The position numbers and the translations under genes were made by a program. Shown here in pieces: positions 1 through 10,380 of a DNA stretch of 64,000 nucleotides. Numbering within the stretch: the stretch's first letter is position 1; each line of letters opens with the position of its first letter. Source of the DNA: Nemertoderma westbladi (taxonomy: Eukaryota > Xenacoelomorpha > Nemertodermatida > Nemertodermatidae). Under the pieces are notes generated by a model that saw only the letters and a program-made list of their open reading frames with translations, was not told the origin of the DNA and did no database searches. The DNA is taken from NCBI GenBank assembly GCA_032718475.1, contig JAUCBJ010004334.1, forward strand, positions 62,001 to 126,000. The letters run 5' to 3'.

Positions 1-700
1 GGCAACCTGCCTGCCGTTTCTAATAAACCCGTTCAGCTTTGAAACGTCATCCGCCCTTTTCCACTTGTTAATGACTGTTCATTGTCACAGACTTGTTGTG
101 ATATGCTTTTTTTAGCGAATAAACCCGATGTTCCAAATAGTTGGCAATTGTTGTATCTACTGTAATTGTTGAATTGCTGCATCAACCTTCATTGGATTTC
201 AACCAACGTTATGGAGTAATCCTCCAACCATCCAATGCTGACTTAAATTGTCTCCTCTGCTATCTTTTGGAGCTTCACACCACTGCGGGTTTTCATATCG
301 GCATCCCCTGTACGAACACATCCCCTGTACGAACCCATGCCATGTGTAGGCCGTTTTGTAAGTGACACCTAATAGTCCAGGAGACGCCCTTAGTCACCCA
401 ATACAACAACCTTAAAGTAGCGTACGGACGCAATTTTTTTCTTTGAATGATAGTTTGTATTGTCCCAATACGAAATCGAGCGATTTCTGGAATAATTAGT
501 TTGAGCAATTTTTTTTATTAGAATTTTAAGTGTGCACTTTCGCTCAAAGCAACAAGAACTTTGTAAATGCTGTTTTGAGAGCAATTGTGATAGAAACTGA
601 TGTTCCAGAATAGTTTTATAGTGTAAGTTTAATAGTAAGCAGTAATTGTCACTGAAAATTAATACTTAAATTATTACGTAAACTTAAATTATTACGTAAA
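1..700. other. Intergenic stretch, no gene recognised
   Basis: AT-rich sequence with only short reading frames that lack coding character or any family motif. I see no transposon termini, tandem array or RNA gene in it. Confidence 0.4.
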
Positions 701-703
701 TTA

Positions 704-1321
704 TTGTTCTTGAACAATTCTGTGATATTTCTTATTGAAAAATATTGCGAAAATATGCCATCTCAAAGTGGAAGTGGTGATTGTATCAAAGCTCCTAAAC
801 TGTTGCGATCCAGTGAAAACTTTGATTTTAACAGGAGTTGTATTATTTACGGTGAGAAATATTCCAAGAAATATCCAAAGAATACCGGACGATGGAGAAG
901 AGTAGTTGAGTATCAGACGGTCGAGGTGCAAGATGAACTCCTACGAATATGTAAATTACGAGGGCTTCGAGTAGATGAACTTGCAGGAAAAGTCGAATTT
1001 CGCTTAGGTTCCGTTTGTGGTGATGTCATTACAAGTTGTGCGAAGTTTCAGAATGATTGCTATAAAGCCTTCACTGGTAAAAGGAACTCAATGGCGGCCT
1101 TGATAAAAACTATAGATATAGAAGAAAAAAAAGATGTTAGGGTGGAGAAACAGAGCGAGAAGGCCTTCATAAAAATGGTCGAGAAACTTGAAAAAGACCA
1201 CATTAAAATTTGGGATTCTAGTGAGATATTCGGCATATATACAGTATATCTTCTCTCCATTCATTTGGTACAGAAGAAGACACCGTCACAGCTCTACAAG
1301 GCAGTCAACGCACAAATCTAA
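704..1321 (+). CDS. Hypothetical 205-aa protein with a degraded Cys-rich N-terminal module
   Basis: The frame is open for 205 codons and ends in TAA just before 1322. A more likely start is the methionine at residue 18 (MPSQSGSG). The stretch CIIYGEKY, then KNTGRWRRV, then a run ending in KFQNDCYKAF resembles the start of a multi-copy invertebrate protein family in which CxxC, a GRW-like patch and a C-x3-C-like pair form a presumed zinc-binding head. Here the CxxC is broken (CIIY). The C-terminal half is Lys/Glu-rich, probably helical, and stops early for such a family. No neighbour helps assign a role. It could be a recent pseudogene fragment or an exon. The family link is from memory of pattern only, and no function is proposed. 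Confidence 0.4.
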   Translation: MFLNNSVIFLIEKYCENMPSQSGSGDCIKAPKLLRSSENFDFNRSCIIYGEKYSKKYPKNTGRWRRVVEYQTVEVQDELLRICKLRGLRVDELAGKVEFRLGSVCGDVITSCAKFQNDCYKAFTGKRNSMAALIKTIDIEEKKDVRVEKQSEKAFIKMVEKLEKDHIKIWDSSEIFGIYTVYLLSIHLVQKKTPSQLYKAVNAQI

Positions 1322-1576
1322 TCAATAAAATTCAAGCTCATTTTGGTGATAAGATTTTTGTACTGCATGCAGAAGGCGTGCAAGTGTTATTTGTTTTAAA
1401 ACAAGGCTTCAATTTCCAATGAAAGCAGTTTTTTCGTCCCTCAACCAATAATATTAACAGTAATATTAACTCCTTAGTCCAAAAAATACCACGATAAGTT
1501 TCGTATGGTAATATTGAGTAATAAAGAGTCAATTTGCATTTCACAATCAATCCCTTATTGCGAAAATATATAATCA

Positions 1577-1893
1577 AACTACACTAGCCGATCGCCTCAA
1601 TGGTTGGAAGGCCCACTTTGAAAAGCTCCTCAATAATGACAGGGTATTGCCTGATAACTTTATAGAAGTAAAAGTGTCTTAGTCTGTACTCCCAGATATT
1701 CCCATTGGTGATATCTCCTTTGCAGAAGTGAAGGCTGCTGCAAAGTGCATTAAGAGCAATCATGCCAGTGGAGTAGATGGTGTTCCCCCTGAGGTCTTTA
1801 AAATACCTAGAAGGATAATTGAAGAGCTATCAAAAAAGAAAGACAGGCATCTGGCTGTTATCTTTGTTGACTTCTTCAAGGCCTTTTATTTCC
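1577..1893 (+). pseudogene. LINE family R reverse-transcriptase fragment with internal deletion
   Basis: Positions 1728-1808 are nearly identical to 10381-10461 of the nested R element (peptide core SGVDGVPPEVFKIP). The match then jumps to the counterpart of about 10737-10810 (RRIIEELSKKKDRHLAVIF), so about 275 bp of the RT is missing. The upstream 1577-1727 reads as the linker before the RT domain (for example FEKLLNNDRVLPDNF), with an in-frame stop near 1680. The copy ends abruptly in motif A after FFKAF. It has no catalytic core and cannot encode an active RT. Losing the 3' side is unusual for a LINE and suggests later rearrangement. Confidence 0.8.
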
Positions 1894-1894
1894 A

Positions 1895-2806
1895 ACGTCT
1901 GGAGTGTGCTTAGTATGCATATATGTAGTTTCCCTCTTAAGTCGTTTCTTTGATGTTGGTGTAAGATGTCCATCAGCCAGGCTTTTGCCTAGCTCATAGG
2001 TTTTAGTTGCTTGAAGATATCCTCTCGTAAGTCTAACAATGATAGAAATGTCTTTTGTGAGAGTTCATCTATTGCAATGGCCCTAGGTTTATGGATTATT
2101 TTGTTTAGAAATTGTGATTTTGTTGTAGTTGGGTTTGAGGCTGGAGTTGGTACCTCAATATAATCTCGTTCAACCAGGCTCGCATGGTAGAGCTGTGGGA
2201 GTGGCTTGGGTGTAACATTGTCAATCCACTTGCTAGTGCTAGGCTGTAGAGGCAAGAGAATGCACTGCAGTCATAATTATTGCTTTATCCAGGAAAAGTG
2301 TTAAAGTGGTTGACATTCTAGGTAGGTTGACAAACATTAACCTTGTCAATTGTGTTGAGTAGACTACAGATCCTGTGAGTGGTATTGCAAGCTGGCATGA
2401 GTTGTTGGGATGACAAGCTGCAGAGTGTGTAGACTGATTTATGTTGAAGGTTTGCAACATGGAGTACAAAATGGGATGCATGGCACTCAGGGAAAAAGAT
2501 AGTCGATGTTGATGATATATCACAGGATGCTGTAATATATTTAACAGTACTTACTATATCAAATGATTTTTGATGTAGTTTGATACTTAAAGCAGAATCA
2601 ATACTTGCTGTACGTGGTATATTATGAATTGCAATAATGGATACGAATGAGTTTACTATCATAGTGCTAAACAGTTCATTTGAGTTGAAGTAATTCCAGT
2701 CGGGATCTCCAGGTTTAAGCAATACCAAAGGTTTGGTTTTTGTCCTTATTAGAGCTGCTTTGCATACATCAGGGCCATCGTAGCCAATTGTGACACAGTC
2801 AAACAT
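1895..2806 (-). pseudogene. Unrecognised coding-like remnant, frameshifted
   Basis: On the minus strand two frames with protein-like composition follow each other: 162 codons (2806-2318, starting MFDCVTIGYDGPDVCKAALI) and 88 codons (2255-1989). A third frame (near 1985-1900, TYELGKSLADGHLTPTSKKR) continues after another shift. The first part is Ser/Thr/Ile-rich with several Cys and His but no pattern I recognise. The order suggests one protein broken by two or three frameshifts, running into the 3' end of the R fragment. It may belong to an unfamiliar transposon. No function is assigned. Confidence 0.3.
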
Positions 2807-2809
2807 ATC

Positions 2810-3214
2810 AAAAAGTTACATTCTCGTCAATTGGATTAGTTGGTTTTGATGCTCTTACAACCCAGGTATTGTCATCAGTTTAATCTTCAACAGTAATAAT
2901 CTCAATGTCTTTTCCAATTTGACTGATTATGGGATCATTCGCAGGGTTTACCTTGGTTTGTCTGGGTATATTTGAAGTTTGATTAAAAGTGTGGTGTGTG
3001 GGGAAGTGATGCTGTGGTGTTTGTGGTGTGTGTGCAGATGGGTAGATGTTAGAAATGTCTGAAGTATTGTTTCCTAAGTATTTTTTTTGTAATGCATTTG
3101 GCAGATTTTGAGTTAGGTTATTTACATTAGTTGAGTAGTCATCTCACCCTGATTAGCATTAATATCAGTTTTCAAATCCCCTACAACCCATCATAACACC
3201 CTGATACCCCCAAC
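2810..3214. other. Intergenic, no gene recognised
   Basis: T-rich and GT-rich sequence between the minus-strand remnant and the minisatellite. The minus strand has short coding-like patches that might extend the 1895-2806 pseudogene, but stops interrupt every frame. Confidence 0.3.
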
Positions 3215-4289
3215 ACCCAATCGATACCCCCACCCCAGGAACATTCGCAATCGACAGACCCACCCTGGGTCCACTAGCAATCGACAGATCCGCCCCTGGT
3301 CCATTCGCAATCAATACAACTGCCCCAGGGCCATTCGCATCGATACACCCTCCCCAGGTCCGTTCACCCAGGTCAGGAACCACTCGTCATAGATAAACCC
3401 GTTCCAGATCCACTCGTCGTAGATAAACTCATTCCGGATCCACTCATTGTAGATAAACCCATTCCAGATCCACTCATTGTAGATAAACCCATTCCATATA
3501 CACTCATTGTAGATAAACCCATACCAGATCCACATATAGATAAACCCATTCCGGATCCACTCGTTGTAGATAAACCCATTCTGGATCTACTCATCATTGA
3601 TAAACCCATTCCAGATCCACTCGTCATAGATAAACCCATTCTGGATCCACTTTTCGTAGATAAACCTGTTCCAGATCCACTTGTCATAGATAAACCCGTT
3701 CTGGATCCATTCATCATAGATAAATCATAGATAAACCCGTTCTGGATCCATTCATCATAGATAAACCCATCCTGTATCTACTCATTGTAGATAAACCCGT
3801 TCCAGATCCACTTGTCGTAGATAAACACGTTCAGGACCCACTCGTCATAGATAAACCTGTCCTGGATCTACTCGTCTTAGATAAACCGGTTCCAGATCCA
3901 CTCATCATCGATGAACCCATTCCGGATACACTCATCGTAGATAAACCCATTCTGGATCCACTCGTCGTAGATAAACTTGTTTCAGATCCACTCATTGTAA
4001 ATAAACCTGTTCTGGATCCACTTGCCATAGATAAACCCATTCTGGATCCAATCATCATAGATAAACCCATTCTGGATCCACTCGCTGTAGATAAACCTGT
4101 TCCGGATCCACTCATAAATAAACCTATTCCGGATCTACTCATCATGGATAAACCCGTATTGCACCAACTCGCCATCAATAAACCCATTTTGAGTCCACTC
4201 ACAGTCGATAAACCTGTTTCGATTCTACTTGCAGTCAGTCGATAGACTCATTTCGAGTCGACTCGTTGTCAACAAGCTCATCTGCCCGG
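3215..4289. repeat. 30-bp minisatellite reading as a decapeptide repeat
   Basis: A 30-bp unit (core GATAAACCCATTCC, then GGATCCACTCGTTGTA) repeats about 30-35 times. Early units (3215-3390) are more diverged and GC-rich, later ones are homogeneous. Thirty is a multiple of three. On the plus strand the frame reads D-K-P-(I/V)-(P/L)-D-P-L-(I/V)-(V/I). It is open at 3392-3727 and again at 3730-4242, with TAG at 4243-4245. The minus strand also has open frames reading Gly/Ser/Met-rich decapeptides. There is no start codon or flanking domain on the plus strand, so coding is unproven. Confidence 0.85.
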
Positions 4290-4297
4290 GTCCACTC
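4290..4297. repeat. Target-site duplication, left copy of the TIR element
   Basis: GTCCACTC immediately precedes the inverted terminus at 4298 and recurs at 5704-5711 after the other terminus. The sequence is also part of the minisatellite unit, so the element inserted in the array. Confidence 0.7.
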
Positions 4298-4317
4298 TAG
4301 TGTTGAGAACTGAATCA

Positions 4318-4500
4318 ATTTTGACTAATTTCAGTTACAGTTACAGTTTCAGTATTCAAAGTTTTGCATTTCAGTTACAGTTTCAGTATTACAAAGTGTA
4401 ACATTTCAGTTACAGTTTCAGTATTACAAAATTGAGCATTTCAGTTTCAGTTACAGTTTTGATCGTGATAAAATTCAGTTATAGTTTCAGTTATAGATTC
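4318..4500. repeat. Left subterminal (CAGTTA)-type array
   Basis: Imperfect repeats of TTCAGTTACAGTTTCAGTATT with about a 40-bp higher-order period, just inside the left terminus. Such arrays are typical transposase-binding regions in hAT elements. Confidence 0.7.
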
Positions 4501-5495
4501 AATATATATGATCTCACGTAGTAAGCAGTCATTGAATTAATGTAGTCTCATCGGGGCGGGGTGCAGTGCAGTCACTTGCCCAATGAGTCACTTGCCCAAA
4601 AAAATAAAACGAATCACTTGCCAAATAAAAAAAAGAAATCTGAAACTAAAAATGAGGCACTTTAATATATTACTGTAATATACGCTAATAATAATGTTCA
4701 TTACGAAACGTCCTCTTTCTAGAGCTAATAGGTAGTTGTTGCAGGAAAGTTGGACACACTCTATGGTAATATTTTGTAACTAATATACTGATAGTATGTA
4801 TTGAAAGTGGCGCTCACAAGATCACACCAAAGGCATCCACATTTTACTGTACATCCTGTTTCAGTGCTTGTACAGTACTGTTATCATTTATTGTTTTGGA
4901 TATAAAAGCCATGCTTCTGAATCCTGCTCATTTTCCTTAATTCGTAATTTGTTTTAGTAATCATATAGTTATTGTTTTGGTTAGACCCACCTCGATAAGC
5001 TGCTCCTTTCACTTTTAAGTTTAACTTTGTAATTTATAATGGTAAACTTGATCAAAATTTAATTTCCAGTGTGCCTCTAGTGTGATTGTGATATTAATAG
5101 TACCGGTAACATTAATAATTCATAATGTAAAATATATATCCGTTAATATCCCTCTACCATTAGGCCTAACTTTTCTTTGTTTATCTAAAACATTTACATT
5201 TAATATGAAGCATAAGTCTGATAATAGTCTAATAGTTGAAACAGACTATATGTTACTGTAGATCTTCGTTCACTACTTGACTCGCCAAATAAATCACATT
5301 TGAGCTAAGTGGACAATGGGTCATTTTTTTATTGTGTAATATTATGGTTTTGTTCAGAAGTGGAAAAAATGAGATTCTTTTATATAACAATGTTTTAAAA
5401 ATGATACCTATGGTAACCACAGTTATTCATTTATTAAACTATACTCTATACTTTATTACAATACTGTTTTAAATGCTCATTTATGTTAATTGTGT

Positions 5496-5692
5496 GATTG
5501 AGAACTGAATCGGATTTTGTTAATTACAGTTTCAGTTACAGTTACAGTATTCAAAATTCGTAATTACAGTTTCAGTTACAGTTACAAGTATTCAAAATTC
5601 GCAATTACAGTTACAGTTATAGTTACAGTATCAAAAAAATCATCAAAATCATTCAGTTACAGTTGCAGTTACAGTATAATTACAGTTACAGT
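5496..5692. repeat. Right subterminal (CAGTTA)-type array
   Basis: This is the same hexamer family as the left array and in the same orientation, not inverted. It is preceded by a copy of the terminus-like TTGAGAACTGAATC. The block could itself be a small nested element, because it is bounded by inverted TTGAGAACTG motifs. Confidence 0.65.
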
Positions 5693-5703
5693 TCTCAACA
5701 CTA

Positions 5704-5711
5704 GTCCACTC
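5704..5711. repeat. Target-site duplication, right copy
   Basis: GTCCACTC directly after the right terminus. The sequence then continues ATCATAGATGA, as the interrupted minisatellite unit would. Confidence 0.7.
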
Positions 5712-5944
5712 ATCATAGATGATTCCTGACCGCATTCGGCAGTCACTGTGTGAACCATGTCAGGGTTGGCTACCACAGGGAAAGCTGCTCCAGCTCTATT
5801 TGCTTTTGAGAACGCCGCCAATGGTGTCCCCTCTGGCATGCCCATAGACAAATCTGGTGTGTCACTACGGAAGCCCAGAAGGGCCATGTTGAGCACACAC
5901 AAAATATTAGAAATGATTGCATATTTTTTGTGTTCGTGTGACAG
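5712..5944. other. Short unassigned stretch after the minisatellite
   Basis: A plus-strand frame from 5757 (MSGLATTGKAAPALF) and its minus-strand shadow are both open, and base composition is higher in GC than around it. No motif is recognised and neither frame can be preferred. Confidence 0.25.
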
Positions 5945-6180
5945 TAAATTTAAAGTGTGTGTGCGTGACAGTTAGAACACTTATGTTGTGTGCGTGTATG
6001 AAATTGGAGAGAAATTTGAAATGGTGATTTCTTGTGTGTGTGTGATGGAATATTTATTGTGTGCTTGCGACAGATAGAACCACTTATATTGTATGTGTGT
6101 GTGAAATTGGAAGGAAATTTGAAATGGTGATTTCTTGTGTGTGTGCGATGGAATATGTCTTGTGTGCGTGCTGTACTGCA
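5945..6180. repeat. GT-rich tandem duplication, left arm of a palindrome
   Basis: Two copies of a unit of about 115 bp (GTGTGTG block, dyad TAGAACCACTTAT, then GAAATTTGAAATGGTGATTTC). The same unit returns inverted at 6335-6480, so the region can form a hairpin with a loop of about 155 bp. Confidence 0.75.
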
Positions 6181-6334
6181 ACCATTGCAGAATTGAACAA
6201 TAGTCTGACAGTGACAGTGCTATAGTTAAAACTATGGGTGTCTGTTAGAAGTTAGTGCTCAGCTGTCAGGCTGTAGCCAGTATCATAGTGTATAATTTTA
6301 GGCCTACCCAACACATTGACTACAAAAAGTTGCA

Positions 6335-6480
6335 CGCGCACACAATAAATATTCCATCGCACACACACCCCAAATCACCATTTCAAATTTCCCTCCAATT
6401 TCACACACACACAACATAAGTGGTTCTAACTGTCGCGTGCACACAAGAAATATTCTGTTGCACACACACAAGAAATCACA
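6335..6480. repeat. CA-rich right arm of the palindrome
   Basis: Inverted copy of the 5945-6180 unit (CACACACA, GAAATCACCATTTCAAATTT reversed, then AAGTGGTTCTAACTG). It probably marks the two ends of a small fold-back element or MITE. Confidence 0.75.
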
Positions 6481-6485
6481 GATTA

Positions 6486-6662
6486 TCATTCTCGAGTTTT
6501 AGTTCGGAGTATTTCTACTTCTATCAGCAAGTTGGATATTTTTACAGTATCTTTACGTATTGATCTATTTTTGGTACGTAGTTCGGCGAGGTTATCCTGA
6601 ATAGATTTCAGCGACTCTAGAATTGTGTCACCTACATCCTTCCAAGCCGTTTTGCCAGTCAT
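6486..6662 (-). CDS. Small 58-aa coiled-coil ORF
   Basis: An ATG at 6662-6660 opens a 58-codon frame (MTGKTAWKDVGDTILESLKS..) to TGA at 6488-6486. Residues 14-55 show heptad-like spacing (ILESLKSIQDNLAELRTKN..) rich in Leu/Ile, Lys and Glu, so a short coiled coil is likely. The pattern is like the N-terminal helix of LINE ORF1 proteins, but no RRM follows. It may be a broken ORF1 fragment or chance. Confidence 0.3.
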   Translation of the reverse strand: MTGKTAWKDVGDTILESLKSIQDNLAELRTKNRSIRKDTVKISNLLIEVEILRTKTRE

Positions 6663-6974
6663 TATACTGCTGTACTGTTATACAGTTCAGTAGTTATTGC
6701 TGTATTGGTTTGCTGGCGAGAGGAGAGGGCTTAGTGCAGTAAGGAGAGGGTTAGAGTTTGGGGTTGATCATATGTCTAGTAGTCTACCGGCTGATCAGTA
6801 GGTTATACTTATAGATGGTTGGTATACCGGTATATGGTAAATGCTGAATGTCAGACAGTCATACAGTGATAGGTGTACTAGCTATCCATTATTCAATATC
6901 CATTATCAATCCAAATTCAATATAAATAACTAAATATCCAAATTCAATATCCAGGATCAACCCATGATTCATTT

Positions 6975-7158
6975 ATACTGCGCTAAGCAACATATGTGAT
7001 GAATTTGAGGGTGGTAGATTGGAGGGATCATACTTGGTGATACTGGATATCCCTGTCATGCCATAGGAACCCAGTAATGCAGGCGGGGCGAAAGTTTAAC
7101 AAGTCATTATGCACAACTCGAGTTCGGGTTGAGCAACACATAGGGCAGCTAAAATGGA
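6975..7158 (+). pseudogene. Harbinger/PIF transposase remnant (HARBI1-like)
   Basis: In one frame 6975-7040 reads FIYTALSNICDEFEGGRLEG. After a frameshift, 7036-7070 reads GGIILGDTGYPCHA, and after a stop and another shift 7077-7158 reads MQAGRKFNKSLCTTRVRVEQ followed by HIGQLKWKF. This order matches the C-terminal half of the Harbinger DDE transposase: the GDSGYP-type motif carrying the second acidic residue, then the FN..LC.TR..VE..FG.LK.RF block holding the final acidic residue. Two frameshifts make it non-functional. No N-terminal half, SANT/Myb partner ORF or terminal repeat is visible nearby. Confidence 0.72.
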
Positions 7159-8559
7159 AATTCGCATTATGAAAAATTACAATTCGATTGTCATCAATGG
7201 ACAAGCTTTTAGGACAACATTTACCCAGCTGATGAGCTGTCGGAGATTTAGCAGCATACTGTGGTCTTCAGACACTGAAACGCAACCATATTTTTGATAA
7301 ATTAATTATTTTTTGCTTTTGCTCTATTTCTTTTTTGCGGCGGCAAAATGCCATATATTTTCTTACATAATATAGGCTTAGTTATGTGCAGTAAACTACA
7401 ACCGGTATCATTTAGTGTAAGATGGGTAGGATTAAGGGTAGGTTTTTGAAACACACCTGTGTGTTGAGCAGTTTATTATGTTTGATTTTTTGTTTTTGTT
7501 TATTTTATATTTTATGTTTGTTTGATTTTGATGGCCCTAGTGGCTTTGTACTAATTTTGGGCTAAATGTCCTGATTCTATATATTTTTTTGTAGTTTGTG
7601 GGGTGTAAGTCTCTGATAAAACCTTTGCTATATATAGTGATCAATCAATGGACAAGGTCTGTCATGTCGTTTGTACATGTGCGATTTTGTTCAACACGCG
7701 AAACGTAAGGAGTTGCCAGATTTCGAAGATAGACAGTGGCACAAGTGAAGCCACCAGAAGAATCGTTTAGCTGTAATCTATCTAAATGGACTAACCGAGG
7801 TACCATATTGTCCAGACGGTTTTCAACAATGCAAATAGTGAAGATTAACTGTAAAATATCCACACTGATGTGATGGATCGGATCTGATCTAATTAACTGT
7901 TAACTCAATGCTGCAAAATTTAATATTGTAAACTCATTACTGTAAAATTCAATAATGTAAACTCAATACTGTAAAATTCATTACTATAGCATGTCTATTG
8001 AACAAAGAAATTATTAGCAAGTATTATTAGAATTATTAGTTTGAATTATTAAACAGTATATTAGATAGTTTATATAACATAAAATACCATAAAATATTTT
8101 TTAACAAGTATTATTATCACGATCGCTGACTTTGAAAACCATTATACCTTCAAAATTGTAATTTTTCATCCATGATCTAAAAAAATTATAAAATGACCCC
8201 CCCCCCTCCCTTCCCCCAGCCAATAACGTAGGAAAAATAGCCCAGTCCAGATAGGGTTAAACAGTTTAAAGGAAACAGCGGCAATTTTGTTGTCTTATTT
8301 TAATATCCTCCTCACAGCTTTCAACTAGATTCCAGAATCCTTATTATATGTATACTCCAAATCATTTGGAGTCTTAATCACACTCTTAATCATTTCATAC
8401 ATTCAGCTCAATGGAAGCCAAGATATCAAGTGAATTGAAAGATAAACTGACAGTCTACAATCATCAATAACTGGGTGTAGTTCCAAGCAGCTGTATAATG
8501 GTGTTGTGATACTTATTTATGACTTTCTCACCTTTTAACCATTGTGATTGAAAGATTGG
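7159..8559. other. Intergenic, AT-rich, no gene recognised
   Basis: T-rich and A-rich sequence. It contains the 29-bp tandem repeat at 7904-7990 and a C10 run at 8197-8206. A minus-strand frame at 7863-7645 has some protein-like composition but no motif. Confidence 0.35.
7904..7990. repeat. 29-bp tandem repeat, three copies
   Basis: The unit CTCAATACTGTAAAATTCA plus a 10-bp tail starts at 7904, 7933 and 7962 with a few substitutions. Confidence 0.85.
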
Positions 8560-8662
8560 CTGTAATCCAGAAGTATTTACCCCTCTTTGTGTTGATACTA
8601 CATTCAATTGTGGTGTCTTTTGGGTAACCACAACTTCGGTTAAGGAATTTATGTGGGGCGAG
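8560..8662 (+). pseudogene. Possible transposase-like fragment (VDTTFN motif)
   Basis: One frame reads GCNPEVFTPLCVDTTFN, then CGVFWVTTTSVKEFMW, directly before the 3' end of the J LINE. The VDTTF-x3-x-F-x-VT pattern recalls the first acidic motif of a DDE-type domain found in many invertebrate repeat proteins. Only about 34 residues survive and the frame is closed by a stop just upstream. The assignment is weak. Confidence 0.3.
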
Positions 8663-9013
8663 CAACATATATTATATATTTATTTCTTTATTTACGGTAA
8701 AACTCACAATAATACAATTATAGTGAGGCAGCACAGTACGATAATATACCAGCTGATAATTGAAGACCGTAAATAGCGTCAGGATTCAGTTCAGCAGGGG
8801 CTGGTCTATTGTACACTCCTACAGTAGCTACAAGTACTATAAAATAAATACAACATACAATACAATCCTATATGTAGCTAGAATACAGTAATGTACCGTA
8901 CCAAATATTCAGAATATAGCACAATAATGTTAGTTGACGCTTCAATAAACTATCTTACACTGGGTGAAAATTAAAAGTGAGACAAAGTTCCCGTGCAGCG
9001 TTGTTTTAATTAA

Positions 9014-10380
9014 TTATGTGATTTCATCATAGCGCATGTGTAGTTCGCAATACTTTTTCTTTGTTGTTGTGTAGTATTCCTTATGAGATTGAATTTGTTT
9101 CAGTTTGATATCAGTTGAGTTCCATAATTTGATAAGTGAAATTAATAAACTGTTGTGTCCGTAGCTGTTATAGGTCCTTGGTATTTTTATATTTTTGGTA
9201 CGAGCATTTAGTAGTTGTGGGTCTGTGTGTATATTATTTAGAAATGGTAGTGTTAAGGATTGAAATGGAATAGATAGATTGTGTATATATTTAAATAAAA
9301 AGTTGAGTCCATTGAATTCACGCAATGAGTGTAGATTCGGCAATTTAGCAAGTTGTCGTAGTTCGGTCCCAGTACTGTCTCTTATTTGCCTCCCAAATAC
9401 TAGTCGTAGTGCGTAATTCTGTTGTTTTTCAAGATCGTACAGTAACTGCTTGTATCCGTGCAGGTCATTTAATGGTATTAGCAATTGTGAACAGTAGTTG
9501 TGAAAGGGAAGTACAGTAGCCTTATATATATTTAGCTTAGTCTTGCTTGGAAGCTGGCCTTTTATTCGTCGTAGGCAAGATATGGCTAGCGCCATTTTAT
9601 GTGAAGCCTTTTTTATCTGTTCTTTCCAATTAAGTTGATTGTCCAAAATTACTCCTAGATATTTAAATATTGTACATTGTTCTATTTTACATGTTGCTGT
9701 ATCAAGGGTGATTGTATTTACATTGTCATTTCGTTGTTTTGGTGATATTAGTATAAATTTAGTTTTACCTGTATTTAACATGAGCTGATTTTTTGTCAAT
9801 TCCTTTTCTACTGCGGTTATTTGCTCTGAGAGAATTTTAGTTGTAGTTTGTGGGTCTGAATGGGTGTAAAATATCAATGTGTCATCGGCGTATTGTACTA
9901 GGTCTAGATCTTTTAGTAGTGCAATATCGTTAGCGTATAGTAGGTACAAAAGCGGCCCTAGCTGTGTTCCCTGTGGTACCCCCCTGTTAATTTTGACCCA
10001 TTCCGAAAAAACATTATTCATCTTTACTTTTTGTTTTCTGTCGGTTAAGTAACTATTTAGTAATCGAATCGATGTACTGTGAAACCCCAATCTAGTTAAT
10101 TTTTCAAGCAATATTTTATGATTAATGGAATTAAATGCTTTCGCTAAGTCTAGAGCTGCAACTGCGACATATTTATTTTTGTCTAATGATGATCGCCAGG
10201 TTTCTGTTGTGTATATTAATGCATCAGTAGTAGAATACGTTTTCTAAATCCAAATTGCCTATGATTAATTATTTTCTCGTCTGTAACGTAATTAAGCATT
10301 TGGTTCAGTATCACAGTTTCACATATTTTACTGAAGGTAGATATAACTGAAATCGGCCTGTAGTTAGTAGGTTCCAGTCT
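9014..10380 (-). pseudogene. J LINE reverse transcriptase, C-terminal part
   Basis: The minus frame 10111-9014 (365 codons) begins inside RT motif A (LLEKLTRLGFHSTSIRLLNS), carries the RT motif B-like INRGVPQGTQLGPLLYLLYA and the catalytic YADDTL box, then the thumb and C-terminal region ending YDEIT-stop. Upstream of a frameshift, 10380-10216 adds PTNYRPISVISTFSKICE and the QFGFRK motif. Motif A itself (AALDLAKAFNS) is readable in a third frame near 10160-10130. All catalytic aspartates are present but in different frames. This domain would copy LINE RNA at nicked DNA; here it is a pseudogene because of shifts and the nested insertion at 10381. Confidence 0.85.
10355..10380. repeat. 26-bp target-site duplication, left
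   Basis: Identical to 11953-11978 (begins GGCCTGTAGTTAGTAGG, ends TCCAGTCT). It lies within the J RT sequence and flanks the R insertion. Confidence 0.93.

Larger units (their letters stand above)
4298..5703. mobile_element. Non-autonomous DNA transposon with TIRs and 8-bp TSD (hAT-like)
   Basis: The 1406-bp element starts TAGTGTTGAGAACTG and ends with the exact inverse, giving a 15-bp perfect terminal inverted repeat flanked by the 8-bp duplication GTCCACTC. TIRs beginning TAG or CAG with 8-bp duplications are the hallmark of the hAT superfamily; the class call is inference. Both ends carry subterminal arrays of AGTTAC/AGTTTC-type hexamers (4318-4500 and 5520-5692). A second copy of the terminus-like TTGAGAACTGAATC lies at about 5498. 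The centre (4560-5490) is AT-rich with no transposase frame, so it would have to be mobilised in trans. Confidence 0.72.
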
